Shown here: piece by piece, positions 47,762 through 58,499 of the stretch
Layout of the letters: each line of letters begins with the position of its first letter
How positions within the stretch are numbered: the stretch's first letter is position 1
NCBI RefSeq assembly: GCF_019112545.1
Contig: NW_025064905.1
Location: 186,784-250,783 of the forward strand
DNA length: 64,000 nt
DNA from: Guyanagaster necrorhizus
Lineage: Eukaryota; Basidiomycota; Agaricomycetes; Agaricales; Physalacriaceae
Direction: 5' to 3'
Notes under the pieces: generated by a model
Seen by the model: only the letters and a program-made list of their open reading frames with translations
Told to the model about the DNA's origin: nothing
The model's database searches: none
Program-made: the position numbers and the translations under genes

Positions 47762-49105
47762 CTAGCCCCAAACCGCCTCCTCGTCAACTTCTCGTGCTGC
47801 TCGATCTTCTCGGTGATTTTGATTGCCGCTACTGCAGCCTCTCCTGTTGGGATGTAGCCCGGGATGTTCATCGCCCGGCAGTGAAATGCGGGAAGGCCTG
47901 TAGACCTGAGAATAGATCATAGAAGCTAAGAGTCCGAGGGGATGAAATGCCGTAAACAAGATGGCAGTTATCTTGGTGACATCATGAGGAAAGACATCGC
48001 TAGAAAAATATGCCATGACTCACATAAACAGGCGCCGGTTTAGGTCGTAAAGACCAGATACTAATGCATATCCATGTGGCTGCTACACACCAGACTATGT
48101 CGCGGCGGAGCACGACGACCAAAAGGCCGAGAATATTTGTCCCAAGAACCACACCAAACCCGGCCCACTGGTACGCGTTGGGGTCTATCGGGGGTCCTGG
48201 CGTAGTCGGAGTTTGTACAAGCCCGAGCGTCACGCTTGGAAAGGTTAGCATATATGGTAGGCATATAACATACTACGTACAAAAGACTAAGAGGAAACAT
48301 CAGCCCAATTTGAAGAACAAGAAAGAATCGCATCGGCGCATGAATGAGCATCGTGTCAAATGGGCGTTTAGCAGTGGGCAGATGGTAGATTAGAAGAACG
48401 ACATTGGAATATAGCAACAGAAGCAGGAGGATGCCCTGAAGAATAGTGGACAGCAGAAACCATTGCACTGTCTATTCAAGAAAGTCGAACTGAGCAACAT
48501 ACTAAACAATGGGACAGACATACCCATGTTATGGCCCACAGTGCCATGACCCAATTTGACAAGACAAGCGAGAATCCGGAGCCCTTTATCAGAGTCTTTT
48601 TCGTCTCCGGTTTCCCCACGAGTACAAGAAGTATGCAATAGCCAATCTGAGCTACATATATTGCGATGACATATGCCGCAATCACGGACGGTCTTGGAGA
48701 GATGACTGTAGGATACAACTTGGATATTTCGCCTGCCTCAGGATGTCAGCAGAGTGAACCTCCATTATTTTGTTACAGAGACGTGCCTACAGAAGGATGA
48801 ACGACGACTGAGCACACTATTACAGTTGCGACGTTGATCAACAGTGAGAGTGGCGTTAGAACTTGGAGTCTAGAAAATCAAGTCGAACAACGGCCTTGAG
48901 TAAAGTTTTTTTCCGCAGCTTACCTCACTAGAGAGAGATATTCTCGCACTGCCGGATGCGACATGTCGATAGGTAGACCTTCCATCGTGTAGATTGGTAG
49001 AGGAAGGTATTGAACGGTGACGTCGTTGTTAATGCCCCATGACATCATAGGCGGGTCATGAAACGTAAATGTCGGAATATGTACCTCATCTTCGGTAGAG
49101 CGCAT
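47762..49105 (-). CDS. Multi-pass fungal membrane protein, function unknown
   Basis: Six exons in complement order, 48924-49105, 48787-48869, 48524-48732, 48281-48471, 48024-48234 and 47762-47971, give 361 residues. About eight hydrophobic helices follow a ~45-residue N-terminal stretch, e.g. LLINVATVIVCSVVV, VIAAYVIAIYVAQIGYCILL, FFLVLQIGLMFPLSLLF and ILFTAFHPLGLLASMIY. KPETKKTLIKG is a conserved cytosolic loop. It resembles a conserved fungal membrane protein of unknown role; I cannot name the family safely. The second intron (48733-48786) uses a GC donor. Near the C-terminus (about 47868-47872) an alternative frame continues better as PGYIPTGEAAVAAIKITEKI, suggesting a one-base shift. Confidence 0.75.
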
Positions 49106-49364
49106 TTATCAAATCATTGACAGAAGATAAATTGTCAGTGAAAGGGCACGCAAAAATCCAATACGTCCCCAAGATGAGCTTGGAAACATATCCAGACAGT
49201 TCGATTTAGATCGGCCCATAATGAAATTATACATCAGCTCTGTTAACGACTGAGGAAAGCATGGGAAGAATTAGTGGCTATCTGGGGGCGGCGTTTGAGG
49301 AAACAAGGAAAACGACCTGCTTCATAACTTCCCTATGACACCTGCAGCGGCAAGATGAGGAATC

Positions 49365-50700
49365 TCAGCCGGAAGCCCTAACCATACAAATCAAAGTGCC
49401 TAATGACAGGACGAGTTGTTTGACCACCGTCACGATGATTAGACTTACTGCCTTTTTCATCTTTAGTTGAAAAATGGTCAGGCAAGTCTGATACGTCCTC
49501 CAAACGAGTGCGAAGAGACATTCGACTATTATCGAGAGGCGTGGTAATGTAATATGTATCTGAGCTGTGCTAAGTGCGCGGTATCGGAATACAAGCATAT
49601 CGGCAATGGTGTCTACGAGAGTTTTTGCGGGAATAGTTCGCTTTCAGAGACTGCAGTTCAGGAAGGACACCATTCCCATCCCTTATAGGGACGAGGGCAC
49701 GGAAGAAGGATATCGCTGCGATTGGAGAAGGTAGTGCAATGTCCAACTGCGTGACCCTAAATGCCATGTCAAATGTTCTGGTAAAATCGATGTAATGGGT
49801 ATTAAGTGCAAGTTTCAGCTTTTTTATGGGAGAACTGGAACGTTCCAAGAAATCGTGAAAAGTATCTTCCGCATTGCCGGGCCTCCCCGAAAAGTTCGAC
49901 GGTGAGTTCTTCCAAGGAAGGCAAGTTGAAGGCTCGGAACAACGCCAGTTCCCAGACATGGACACATCGCAAAGATGGACATGTAACAATGTCTTCCAAC
50001 TTATCTGGCTCCCGAAAATCGGTGCGGCCGTCAGTTTGTTGGTTGCCCAGGCTCAGCAGTTCATGGAAAGCAAAACGCCGAGGTCATCAGCGTAAATGAC
50101 ATGAGCTATATCGAGGCTGGGACCAATGAAGGACCAAGATTTGGGGAGATGGCACACCGGGGCCAGAACAAGTGCTCGTAATTGAGGCGCGTCCTCCAAA
50201 CTTGCGCTGTCCCAGGACTCATCACTCCATGATTAATCACCAGAAAGCTCCAGACGCCCCAGCCTGCGAAGCCAGCCCCGAATCTGTGCATAAATGTCCA
50301 CATTGCTCTCGACGAGCTCCATCCACGCATGTTTCCATCGTTGGCTTGTGGCAAGCATACGCTCGAGTAAAGCGTGTTCCTCCTCTATACCCACATCAAG
50401 CATAACATGGCAGCCAATGCTCAAACTAGCCTCGCATGAGCGATCCAGCACGGTTTGTAACAACTTGAAGGGCATTGGCAAGTCCTTGTTGCCCTTGTTT
50501 AACAAAGAAATAAGCCCAAAGAGATATCTTGATAACATCGTGGCCCTCCACAAGCGACAAACTGCGCCAATTGGGGAGATGATCCAGTGGAAGATCTCGG
50601 TGAGGACCTCTGGGGGGAATCTGCGAAGGGGGACCTGAGCGCTACGTGACTGTCGAAGATGCCCTGGAGGCGATTCCTTTCATCCTGTGCTCTCTTCAGC
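49365..50700 (-). pseudogene. F-box protein pseudogene, tandem copy of the neighbouring F-box gene
   Basis: The sequence parallels the intact gene at 51.0-52.7 kb in the same order. Examples are DRSCEASLSIGCHV and TSQRWKHAWMELVE against DRSCEVGMTIAIRG and TSHRWKRAWIEFSY, then EDIVTCPSLRCVHVWELALF against EDIVTCVSLQNIKVHEAALF. It ends with the shared last exon (LICMVRASG against LICMGRTSR). Frame changes between about 50230, 49800 and 49570 and several stops prevent a continuous product. It is a decayed tandem duplicate. Confidence 0.78.
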
Positions 50701-51025
50701 GCACAAAAATATCATAAAGACACGACCATATATTAATTATTAATTGAAGTCCTGTCTTCATGCTAACGTTGCGAAGGAGTTATTTTTATAACCCAATAGT
50801 TACATGTAGAGCGGATACAGAATACATCGGACGAGCCTATCGAGGTACTAATGAGCATAAGATACTGAAACACACAGACGAGATAGATAAGAGAAAATGT
50901 ACATGTCTCTGAACGGCTGAGGACACCTTATGCCTCATGGGAACCATCAGGCCAGCCAGCAGCCTCAGGAAATATATCACTGAAGAATTGAAGAATATCG
51001 GACAAAAATAGGTCTTCTGATGAGG

Positions 51026-52713
51026 TCAGGAATAGTTTGTAACGAGCCTGCTTGTTCGACCCATACAAATTAAAAAACCTAAGAATTCGAGGAGTGAGAT
51101 TTCAGTTTGTCACCGAAGCAATGTCAGGACTTACGGCCGTTTTCACTTGTAGTCGAAATAAGGTTTTGAAAGCCAGGGGAATTCTCCTCACGGGCTCGAA
51201 GATGCATCCAAAAGAGTGTCGGAATGCATGGTAGGTCAATGTGAGCTGACTGTAGCACAGTCAAAGATGAATTAGGCAGCTGGCGATATCGGGACACGAG
51301 CATATCAACGATGTTTTCCCCAAGATTGATCTCTTTTAAAAATGTATCTGGTTCCTTAACCTCGGCCGCCTTCGCTTTCAGACATTGGAGCTGAGGAAGG
51401 ACATTGGTCTTATCCTCCTTCAAAACAAGCATCTGGAATAACATTGTCGCCGCGGACAAAGAAGATAGCGTGATGTCTAGGTGTGTGAGCCTGAAGACAC
51501 TGTTAAGCATCCTTTCGAAATTGGAGTAAACTTCGTTAATCTGTAGCCTCAGCTTCTTTAATGGAGAGCCGGAACGATTAAGAAAAGCATGGAAGATATC
51601 CACCCATGTTTTTTCATCATTCACGCCATCAAGCGAGTCCTCGGAAATTTCCAGATCAATTCCTTGCACAGAAGGAAGATTAACCGTTCGAAACAACGCT
51701 GCTTCGTGGACCTTGATATTTTGTAAAGATACGCATGTAACGATGTCTTCTTCACTTTTTGGCTCCCAGTCATCGTCAAGACCGTAGATCCGTTGAAAAG
51801 ATAGGGATTGTAGGTTAGGAGCAATGGAGAGAACTGCGCGAAGGTCAGCAACCTCAACGCTATGACACATGCAAAGACTGGTAATCTGGGACCAAGGAAG
51901 AAGTAACCGCCATGCAGGCGGTATGCCTGCACCTAGAACCACTTCCCGCAACCGCGGAGCATCCTCAAATACGCGAAAATCCCCCCACGAAAACGCCTCG
52001 GCAAACATCATCGCAGACAGACTGAGCTGCTCCAGTAGTGGAAGCCGGCCACGAATCTGGTCATAAGAAACTTCATCCATGTAGGAAAATTCAATCCATG
52101 CGCGCTTCCATCGATGGCTTGTACAAAACGCACGTTCCAGGACATGTTTCTCTCGCCAGATGCTCCCCCGAATTGCGATGGTCATTCCGACCTCGCAAGA
52201 TCGGTCCAGCAATGTATCCAACAAAGACACTAAGCTCCTGCTACCGCTATCCTCAATCGTGAAAGAGGCCCATAAAGATGGATTCGCTAGCACTATGGAT
52301 CTCCAAAGTCGGCAAACCGCTCCAATGTTCCAAAGACCCTTGAAAACTTGCTTTATGCCATCGGGGCGTTCGCCAGGTGGAGATGCGACCACCAAATGGA
52401 AGATCTGGGTGAGAATCTCCGGAGGAAATTTGCGGAAAGCTGACGTGAGGGCGATGTGGCTGTCCGCAAGCCACTGAAGACGCTTTCTTTCGTTCTCGGC
52501 CTCAGTGAGAGCAGCTTTGATACGCCTGATAGTGTCGTCCTGAGCAGAGATATCGTTGTGCACCCCCTGGAGGTAATATTCAACTTCAGACCTGGACGCA
52601 ATACCATTGACGGCGATTAGGTCACGAAATGGAGACGGCGCATCGGTGAACCGCAGCTTTTTGGGAGTGGCGACGCCACAGTCGGGGCAATGGGGCACTC
52701 TCTTGTTTGCCAT
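51026..52713 (-). CDS. F-box/LRR-like protein
   Basis: Main exon 51135-52713, with a short last exon 51026-51078 after a GTAAGT...CTTAG intron, gives 543 residues. Without splicing the frame would end at 51124, after 529 residues. I prefer the spliced form because the decayed tandem copy keeps the same last exon. The N-terminus MANKRVPHCPDCGV has a Cys pair and then a coiled coil (QDDTIRRIKAALTEAENERK). The F-box-like region follows (FRKFPPEILTQIFHLVV ... IGAVCRLWRSIVLANPSLW), then leucine-rich repeats (LPLLEQLSLSAMM, SPLKKLRLQINEV). Such proteins link substrates to SCF ubiquitin ligases; the substrate is unknown. Met at 52713 starts MANKRV; a further in-frame Met at 52722 is possible. Confidence 0.82.
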
Positions 52714-53298
52714 CTGCAGCATAAAGGGTCAACAAGAACTACAAATAAAATCACGAGTCATACCGTCCATACAGCGTCAAAAGATATACTAAAAAGCGCT
52801 CTTGTTCTGTTGGACGTTAAGGTCGGAGGCTGCGATTGCTCGGATGTTGCCGCAAACTTCTTAGCTTTTTCCCCGGGCCGGTGTCTGTTCGTGGTCATGC
52901 GTATCCAAGAGCGCAACTTCAGGACGGTGGTTACAATATCTATACATATTTTAGTTCAACGTCAAGTTTGTTATCGATATTTAACAAGAACCTCAGGTCC
53001 CTCGAAAGGCTGCATCGTTATATATCTAGTATGTACAAGCTTGAGGGGCCTCCGAAGAAAAGAACCGTAAGTGATAAATAGACAAGATGAGTGTCAGTTG
53101 CGTATCGTCAGTTCCGCCGGTACGTCCATTGTGAACTTTGGCTAACTTCAAGGGAATATACCACATATTGTGACTATTTGCGTTTGAGAATGCTGCGTGC
53201 CCGTCGTTCTCGTCAGGGCGGCCCAAACGTTCAGTCGGTCAACTGTCGAGTTAAGATATTTTTGTTTCCTCGACGGAGCGAACAAGCGATCCTGAGGG

Positions 53299-53305
53299 TA
53301 TAAAA
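53299..53305 (+). promoter_or_regulatory. TATA box of the hydrophobin gene
   Basis: TATAAAA, 73 nt upstream of the hydrophobin start. A strong TATA box with a short CA-rich leader is common for highly expressed hydrophobin genes. Confidence 0.6.
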
Positions 53306-53371
53306 TGGACTAGGAGTCGGTCATTAGTATCAACAAGTTAAACACTACAGTTTACGTCCCATCAGCATACA

Positions 53372-53861
53372 ATGTTCCCTCGTATCTTCACCCTCTTCGC
53401 TGTTTCCGTGGCTGCCATGGTCAGTGCGCTTCCAGCTACCACCGTCACAGGAGGCAGTTGCAGCACCGGTACCCTCAAGTGCTGCAAGTGCATCCAGAGC
53501 ATAAGTTCAAAGTCTTTTGCTCTATGGAAGAAGCGCTTACTCACGAACAATAAATAACCTGTCCTCGACAGTTCAGACCCTCCTGGGTCTTCTGAATATC
53601 CCGATTGGAGGCATTACCGGTCAAGTGTAAGGTAAATTTCTTGCTTTTGGTCCTCATTATGCTGACGTATGCCAAAGTGGCCTCACATGCAACCCCATTG
53701 CGGTGGTTGGCCTTGGCACCACCCAGTATGTTAATCAACCCGTCTGCTGCACGGGAAATAACTACGTGAGTATTGCCCGTATCTCTGAGAATCATAGAAA
53801 CTGACCGGACTAGAATGGCCTTGTTGCTCTAGGCTGCATCCCCATCAACGTGGGTATCTAG
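53372..53861 (+). CDS. Class I hydrophobin with altered cysteine pattern
   Basis: Four exons, 53372-53504, 53572-53626, 53678-53765 and 53814-53861, give 107 residues. A signal peptide ([17 protein letters not shown]) is followed by [14 protein letters not shown]. Then come a hydrophobic stretch, [30 protein letters not shown] and IPINVGI, the hallmark ending of class I hydrophobins. Eight cysteines are present (30, 37, 38, 40, 67, 86, 87, 100), but not in the standard places. The usual fifth Cys, five residues before the CC pair at 86-87, is Tyr80. An extra Cys40 sits two residues after the first CC pair. Hydrophobins assemble into amphipathic rodlet films on hyphae and spores. The first intron donor (GTTCAA) is weak; the other junctions are good. 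Confidence 0.88.
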
Positions 53862-54603
53862 GCGAAGCTTGAGATGCCTTTCATAATTGTAACATTAAAG
53901 GACCTTACCACTGTTCGTCTTGCGTATAGTTTTCATTTTTAACTTCGATTTCCCCAGGTAGCGGGCCCTATGGACATTATATCAGATGAAATATAATTAG
54001 TACCATGTCATGATGAAAGTCGACGAAAGCACATCCAGCAATGGTCCTTGAGGTGACCAACACGCCTCCCAAGACATGATGCAAAAAAAGGGAAGCGGGC
54101 ATCTACTGATAAGCTGAACGCAGGAGGGGGAAGCGTCGCCGTCTGCTACGTTTATGGCGGGGATTAACGACACTCTCCCCTGGTTTAGGCAGTCCTGAGT
54201 TATTGTGCGGCTTGTTGTGATATCCTGATATAACCGCTGACCCAGTTACGGCCCAAAAATCTCTAAGTGCTGCGTGATGTAGCAGCAGGTATCGGAAAGC
54301 GGTCTTCACGGAAATAACAAGTGTAGCGGAAATAAAGATGAATTTGATACTTGCACAAGAGCAAGTATTGACTAGTCCGTGTTCTCAGTAATTTCTTGCT
54401 GATTCGATTGGAACCCACCAGTTTATATAAAAAGCTAATTTTCGCTCATTCATGAGCTGGTGAGTGGGTATGCGAGTCCAGGGAGTAAAAAATAATCGTA
54501 GATTGAGAACGTCCGTCGAGATCATGGGCTGCCCTGTTTCAATCGGAGATTAAAATGAAATAAGTAGCCGACTGTGGCTGTTTCCTCTTCGACCCTGATC
54601 ACA
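53862..54603. other. Intergenic, hydrophobin 3' flank and URM1 upstream region
   Basis: 740 bp, AT-rich, with no domain-bearing frame. A TATATAAA match occurs at about 54424-54431, some 175 nt upstream of the URM1 start. Confidence 0.4.
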
Positions 54604-54983
54604 ATGTCGAACTCTGAAAACTTTCTAGCAATACGAGTGGAATTTGGTGGCGGTCTCGAGTTGCTCTTCTCTAATCAAAGATCTCATAAACTCAAAATAC
54701 CCGCCAATATTTCCAAGAACAGTGTAGGGAAGCCTGCAGATATTGACTATCTGATTCATCATCTACGCGACAACCTATTAAAAGAGAGAAAAGAGCTGTT
54801 CATGGAGAAAGATACAGTGTAAGCTTCTGTTTCTGCTTCTCGGATCGATCCTCAGACTTGTTTAGGAGGCCAGGGATACTGGTTCTCATTAATGACACTG
54901 ACTGGGAACTGGAGGGAGAAGGAGATTATATCCTGCAGAACAACGATGAAATCGTGTTCATCTCGACGCTGCATGGTGGTTAG
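54604..54983 (+). CDS. URM1: Ubiquitin-related modifier 1
   Basis: Two exons, 54604-54818 and 54866-54983, joined by GTAAGC...TTTAG, give 110 residues. The beta-grasp fold is recognisable: [60 protein letters not shown] and [13 protein letters not shown]. The protein ends exactly in the Gly-Gly required for thiocarboxylate formation. Urm1 is activated by the E1-like Uba4 and acts both as sulfur carrier for 2-thiouridine at tRNA position 34 and as a protein modifier under oxidative stress. Cytosolic. Length and all motifs are normal for the family. Confidence 0.95.
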
Positions 54984-55360
54984 GTGATCTACTGGTACCG
55001 GAGTCGTTCTGGGTTGCTCTCAGTTTGAAAGCCGCTGTGCTACCCTGTATTTTGCATAATTTTGGTGTGTTCTACGTTCTTTCGACAGTGAACCTTGCTT
55101 ATTTCCTGCAATCCGTCCGTGTCAGGACAGGATCTATTATCATGTTTCGTCCCAGCTTTCTTGCTCTGTACGGCATCGCGAAATGAATACTACTCGTCTC
55201 CTTTCATGTTGGTACTGTCAATTGACTCCAGTGGATGCAACGACTGGACGATCGGACCGAGACATCTAAATCAGGGCGCAACGGAGCGACTTTTGGAAGC
55301 CATGGCTAAAGAATTACCAACAAGTTCGACTAACGCTAGCAGTGACAAGGACCGAAGAAA

Positions 55361-56117
55361 TCATCTCTGCGCGGTACCGCTGTCGAGATTTATCATGATC
55401 GCGTGAGCTTTCTTCGACATCTCTCTAGTCTGAGCATTCAGATCCAGGCTCCCCATCGAAGATTGGAATCTTTCTTTCCAGAGGTTCCATCTCTCCATGC
55501 AATAGCTGGGAGTACCTCTCACCTGGGCCAACTCTCGTCGCTCTAGGCCCCTCTCCTCCTTTCTGTGCGAGTGCTCATATCCGCCTACCTGCATATATCA
55601 CCCAAACGGCTGCTTCAGGGACATCGAATCAAGGTCCTCTAGGTTGAGTTCTCCCTCGCACCTTTCCTGTCACCTCCGGGTTGGACGCCACTGTATCATC
55701 CTCCGGTGCATATCCCATCACCCAAACACCATAATTGTCGAAATCCGTGATTTCGGCCATGGTCAGACGTGCCACAAAAGCGTTCAGGCTCGCCCATGTC
55801 TGTCGTGTTCTTCTCCAGGACACCGTTCTACAGCACCCTTACAATCAGTCCTAGTGGATTAACCGAGGTTCAATCTGGCTTGGATGACTTGGTTGTTTGA
55901 ACATGTGCGACGGACGCCACTGGCTTATGTTGCCGTGGATGGTCGTTGTGCTGCCATGCGGATACGATAGTCTCTCGTCGAAGATGGAGCTGGCCGAATA
56001 GTCATCGGACGTCTCGGTAAGATCTGCCTCTATTGAGGCTGTTAGCCGTTGGGCCGCCTCAGACGCGTCGACGGAGGATGAGAGGAATGAGTCGATGGTG
56101 TTGACAATCTGTGTCAT
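55361..56117 (-). pseudogene. DUF3632-like protein remnant
   Basis: The frame opened at 56117 (TQIVNTIDSFLSSSVDASEA) has the helical opening of fungal DUF3632-type proteins. It stops at 55851. ASLNAFVARLTMAEITDFDNYGVWVM-like sequence, the most typical part of the family, occurs in a second frame at 55629-55823. A third frame at 55361-55594 carries MERWNLWKERFQSS, which would be the C-terminal end. I cannot join the three pieces by plausible introns without stops, so I call it a remnant. The family assignment rests on the second block and is tentative. Confidence 0.42.
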
Positions 56118-56616
56118 TCGGGAGCTAAGCTACTGTTGCTGTGCAGTCAAGCGGTTGTAGGGGACGCGTCGTCCGTGAGAGCTTCGCGAGCGGATTAATT
56201 CGAACGTTCGTCAAACCTGGGAACATAGAAGTTATTTATATAGCAGCCATCAAACCGAGACCGTTGGCATAACAAGAAGCGGGTCTCCACCTTCGTCTTC
56301 GTGCTGCGCTGTCATTCGGGCCGTGGGCTCGGCTACTAATTGCCGACACATTATCTGTGTGTTCCATGTTATTACATTTTGGTTGAACTGCTAAAACGTA
56401 ACAGTTCTTGATGGATTTCTAGGCCAAATGGTATCTGTGCAAATGAACATATGGTGTACACGTAATGTCACTTCCTGAGCCACATTGTCAATATTCTTCT
56501 GCATTGCCAACATATTGATCTCCTTCTTTGAACCTGATATTGGCTCCGCATGTCGTGGATATATATACTGGGCCTGGTTACGCATATCCTGCTGTGCTCC
56601 TTCGAAACCGTCCACC

Positions 56617-57159
56617 ATGGTCCAACAGTCTTTCCTCTCCTCTCTCCTAGCCCTCGCGATGTCCGCCCTTACGCGACACGCGTGGCCATCTGGCTCCGTT
56701 ACTTGCGGTAGCAACACCTACAGCGTTTCCGCCGTCAAAAAGGCTGTATCACACGGATACTCCCTGGTCGACGACCCAATTGGGAGCGGTAAGTCGAGCT
56801 TGGGTCTTCACCGGCCAGTCTAACAGCGTCCCACAGACAGCTACCCTCATGCGTTCCACGACTATGAAGGTCTTGACATGTGGTGCTCTGGCGAGTCGAC
56901 TTACAATGAGGTGTGTGAGAGTCCGGTTCCGAAATGTGATATTAACGTCAGATAGTTCCCCATCCTCAAGAGTGGGCTGTATGATGGCGGCTCTCCAGGT
57001 GCAGACCGGGTAGTTTTCTCTGATAATGGTGTTTATTGCGCGTATGTGTCTTCATCAACATCTTTCTCCAAGTGGCGTAGAGCCAATAACCTTATTCCTA
57101 GTGTCATCACGCACACCGGAGCTTCTGGAGATGACTTCGTCTCATGCGATGGAGATTGA
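56617..57159 (+). CDS. Secreted guanyl-specific ribonuclease (RNase N1/T1 family)
   Basis: Four exons, 56617-56788, 56837-56910, 56956-57041 and 57102-57159, give 129 residues. A short signal peptide ([13 protein letters not shown]) precedes [17 protein letters not shown], the conserved T1 start. Expected catalytic residues are in place: His62 ([10 protein letters not shown]), Glu82 (NEFPILKSG), Arg100 (GADRVVFS) and His115 (VITHTGASG). Cys30 and Cys126 should form the long disulphide, and Cys74/Cys110 a second. These enzymes cut single-stranded RNA after guanosine and are secreted for nutrition or competition. A TATATATA stretch lies ~55 nt upstream of the start. The length agrees with a ~104-residue mature enzyme. 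Confidence 0.9.
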
Positions 57160-58499
57160 TGAACTGTATCTGCAGTTGTAAATCGAATGTTGTTATCAGA
57201 AATAATAGGGGTCCACCAGTTGGCTGGCAGGCTGCTTTGTGCCTCAAGTAGCATTTTATCCATAACCCACTACCAAGGTAGCGAGAATCCGAAAAGGAAT
57301 GACCTTAGGCATGTGGCCTGCCGCATCTGCCGAACCGAAGGATCGCGTCGACAATTCGGACCGCCCCTGTCGAACGCGTACTTTTACTTACTACCAAGCC
57401 TGGTGTCACGCCTTATACTGATAGTATAAGGATCCTGAAGAGACTGTCGCTCTTATTTTCCTATTACTCTGGAGACGGCGCAGCCTTTGGGATCGACGCA
57501 TCACAACTGGACCTTCTCTGCTTATATGCTTTCCAAGGCGACTCGACTCTCGAAGAACGACGCTCACTCAGCATTCAACAAGTTCGAGGATTGATCTGAC
57601 TAAGGCATCACCAGGATTCCTACATTTCCCCTTAAATCCATTCATCTGGCTTCGATAACCTCTTCCTTGTCCTTTAGCTGAGTCATCCTGGCAGGTATCT
57701 ACGTCTGCCGAGCCTTTTTCCGCATGTCCTTCAATGATTGAACTCCTCTTACTCAGCATCATCAGTTATCTCCACCAAAATTCCATACATCTTCTTGAGG
57801 CTATCCATCTTGCAAAGGTTTCAATACAATTCTGGTTTAACTATATAATCCCTGTGGTCCAAGTAGCCAAGTCGCTGTCTATTCCTGAGGTCGTTGGCGT
57901 CCTTGGATGACTCAGCACTTCATATTCTTGGTCAAGACCTTACATCAACGATATCTATAAAGCTATAAAAGCTGCACTGACATTTCTCCAGCCGGAAAGT
58001 GCAGAATCACCTCCGCAATTACATCCGACATCAATACTTCTGTGGGTATGCATTCTTGATGGTCTACAAAATCTGAAAGCTGACAAGCTCGTCCGTGGAT
58101 CTCCTTGGGTACCGACTGGAGTTCATACAGCCATGCAAGCTGATGTTCCCAGTTTTCTCATGTGATTTCTGTTGGTCTGTTGACTTCAAGGACCAGTTCC
58201 TCATTTACCTCGATCATCCTTTTCAGGTGTCCAATCCTTCAGCACCGCCACCTTTCCTTCCATCATCTTTTCCTCCCGTAACTTCCTTAGTGTCCACTCA
58301 GCTGAGAAAGGCTTCAACCATCCTATTGGGTACGTGCCGGGTTTCGGGGGGTTCCCTCCAGGCTTAGTTGTTACCTTTGGGCATCTCTCGCCCTGTTCAG
58401 CCCGGTTTGAGGATGTTTGAGTCTTTAGTGGTTCGGTTTTTTTTTATCGATCAAAGACCAGTTAAATGCAGTGGTATTGGTGTGGCTACCTACAGATGC
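57160..58499. other. Region without clear gene, next to retroelement relic
   Basis: 1.3 kb with short frames in all phases and many stops. The half nearest 58.5 kb may be the decayed downstream (pol-side) part of the gag-bearing element, but I could not recognise protease or reverse transcriptase motifs. No RNA gene is seen. Confidence 0.4.
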
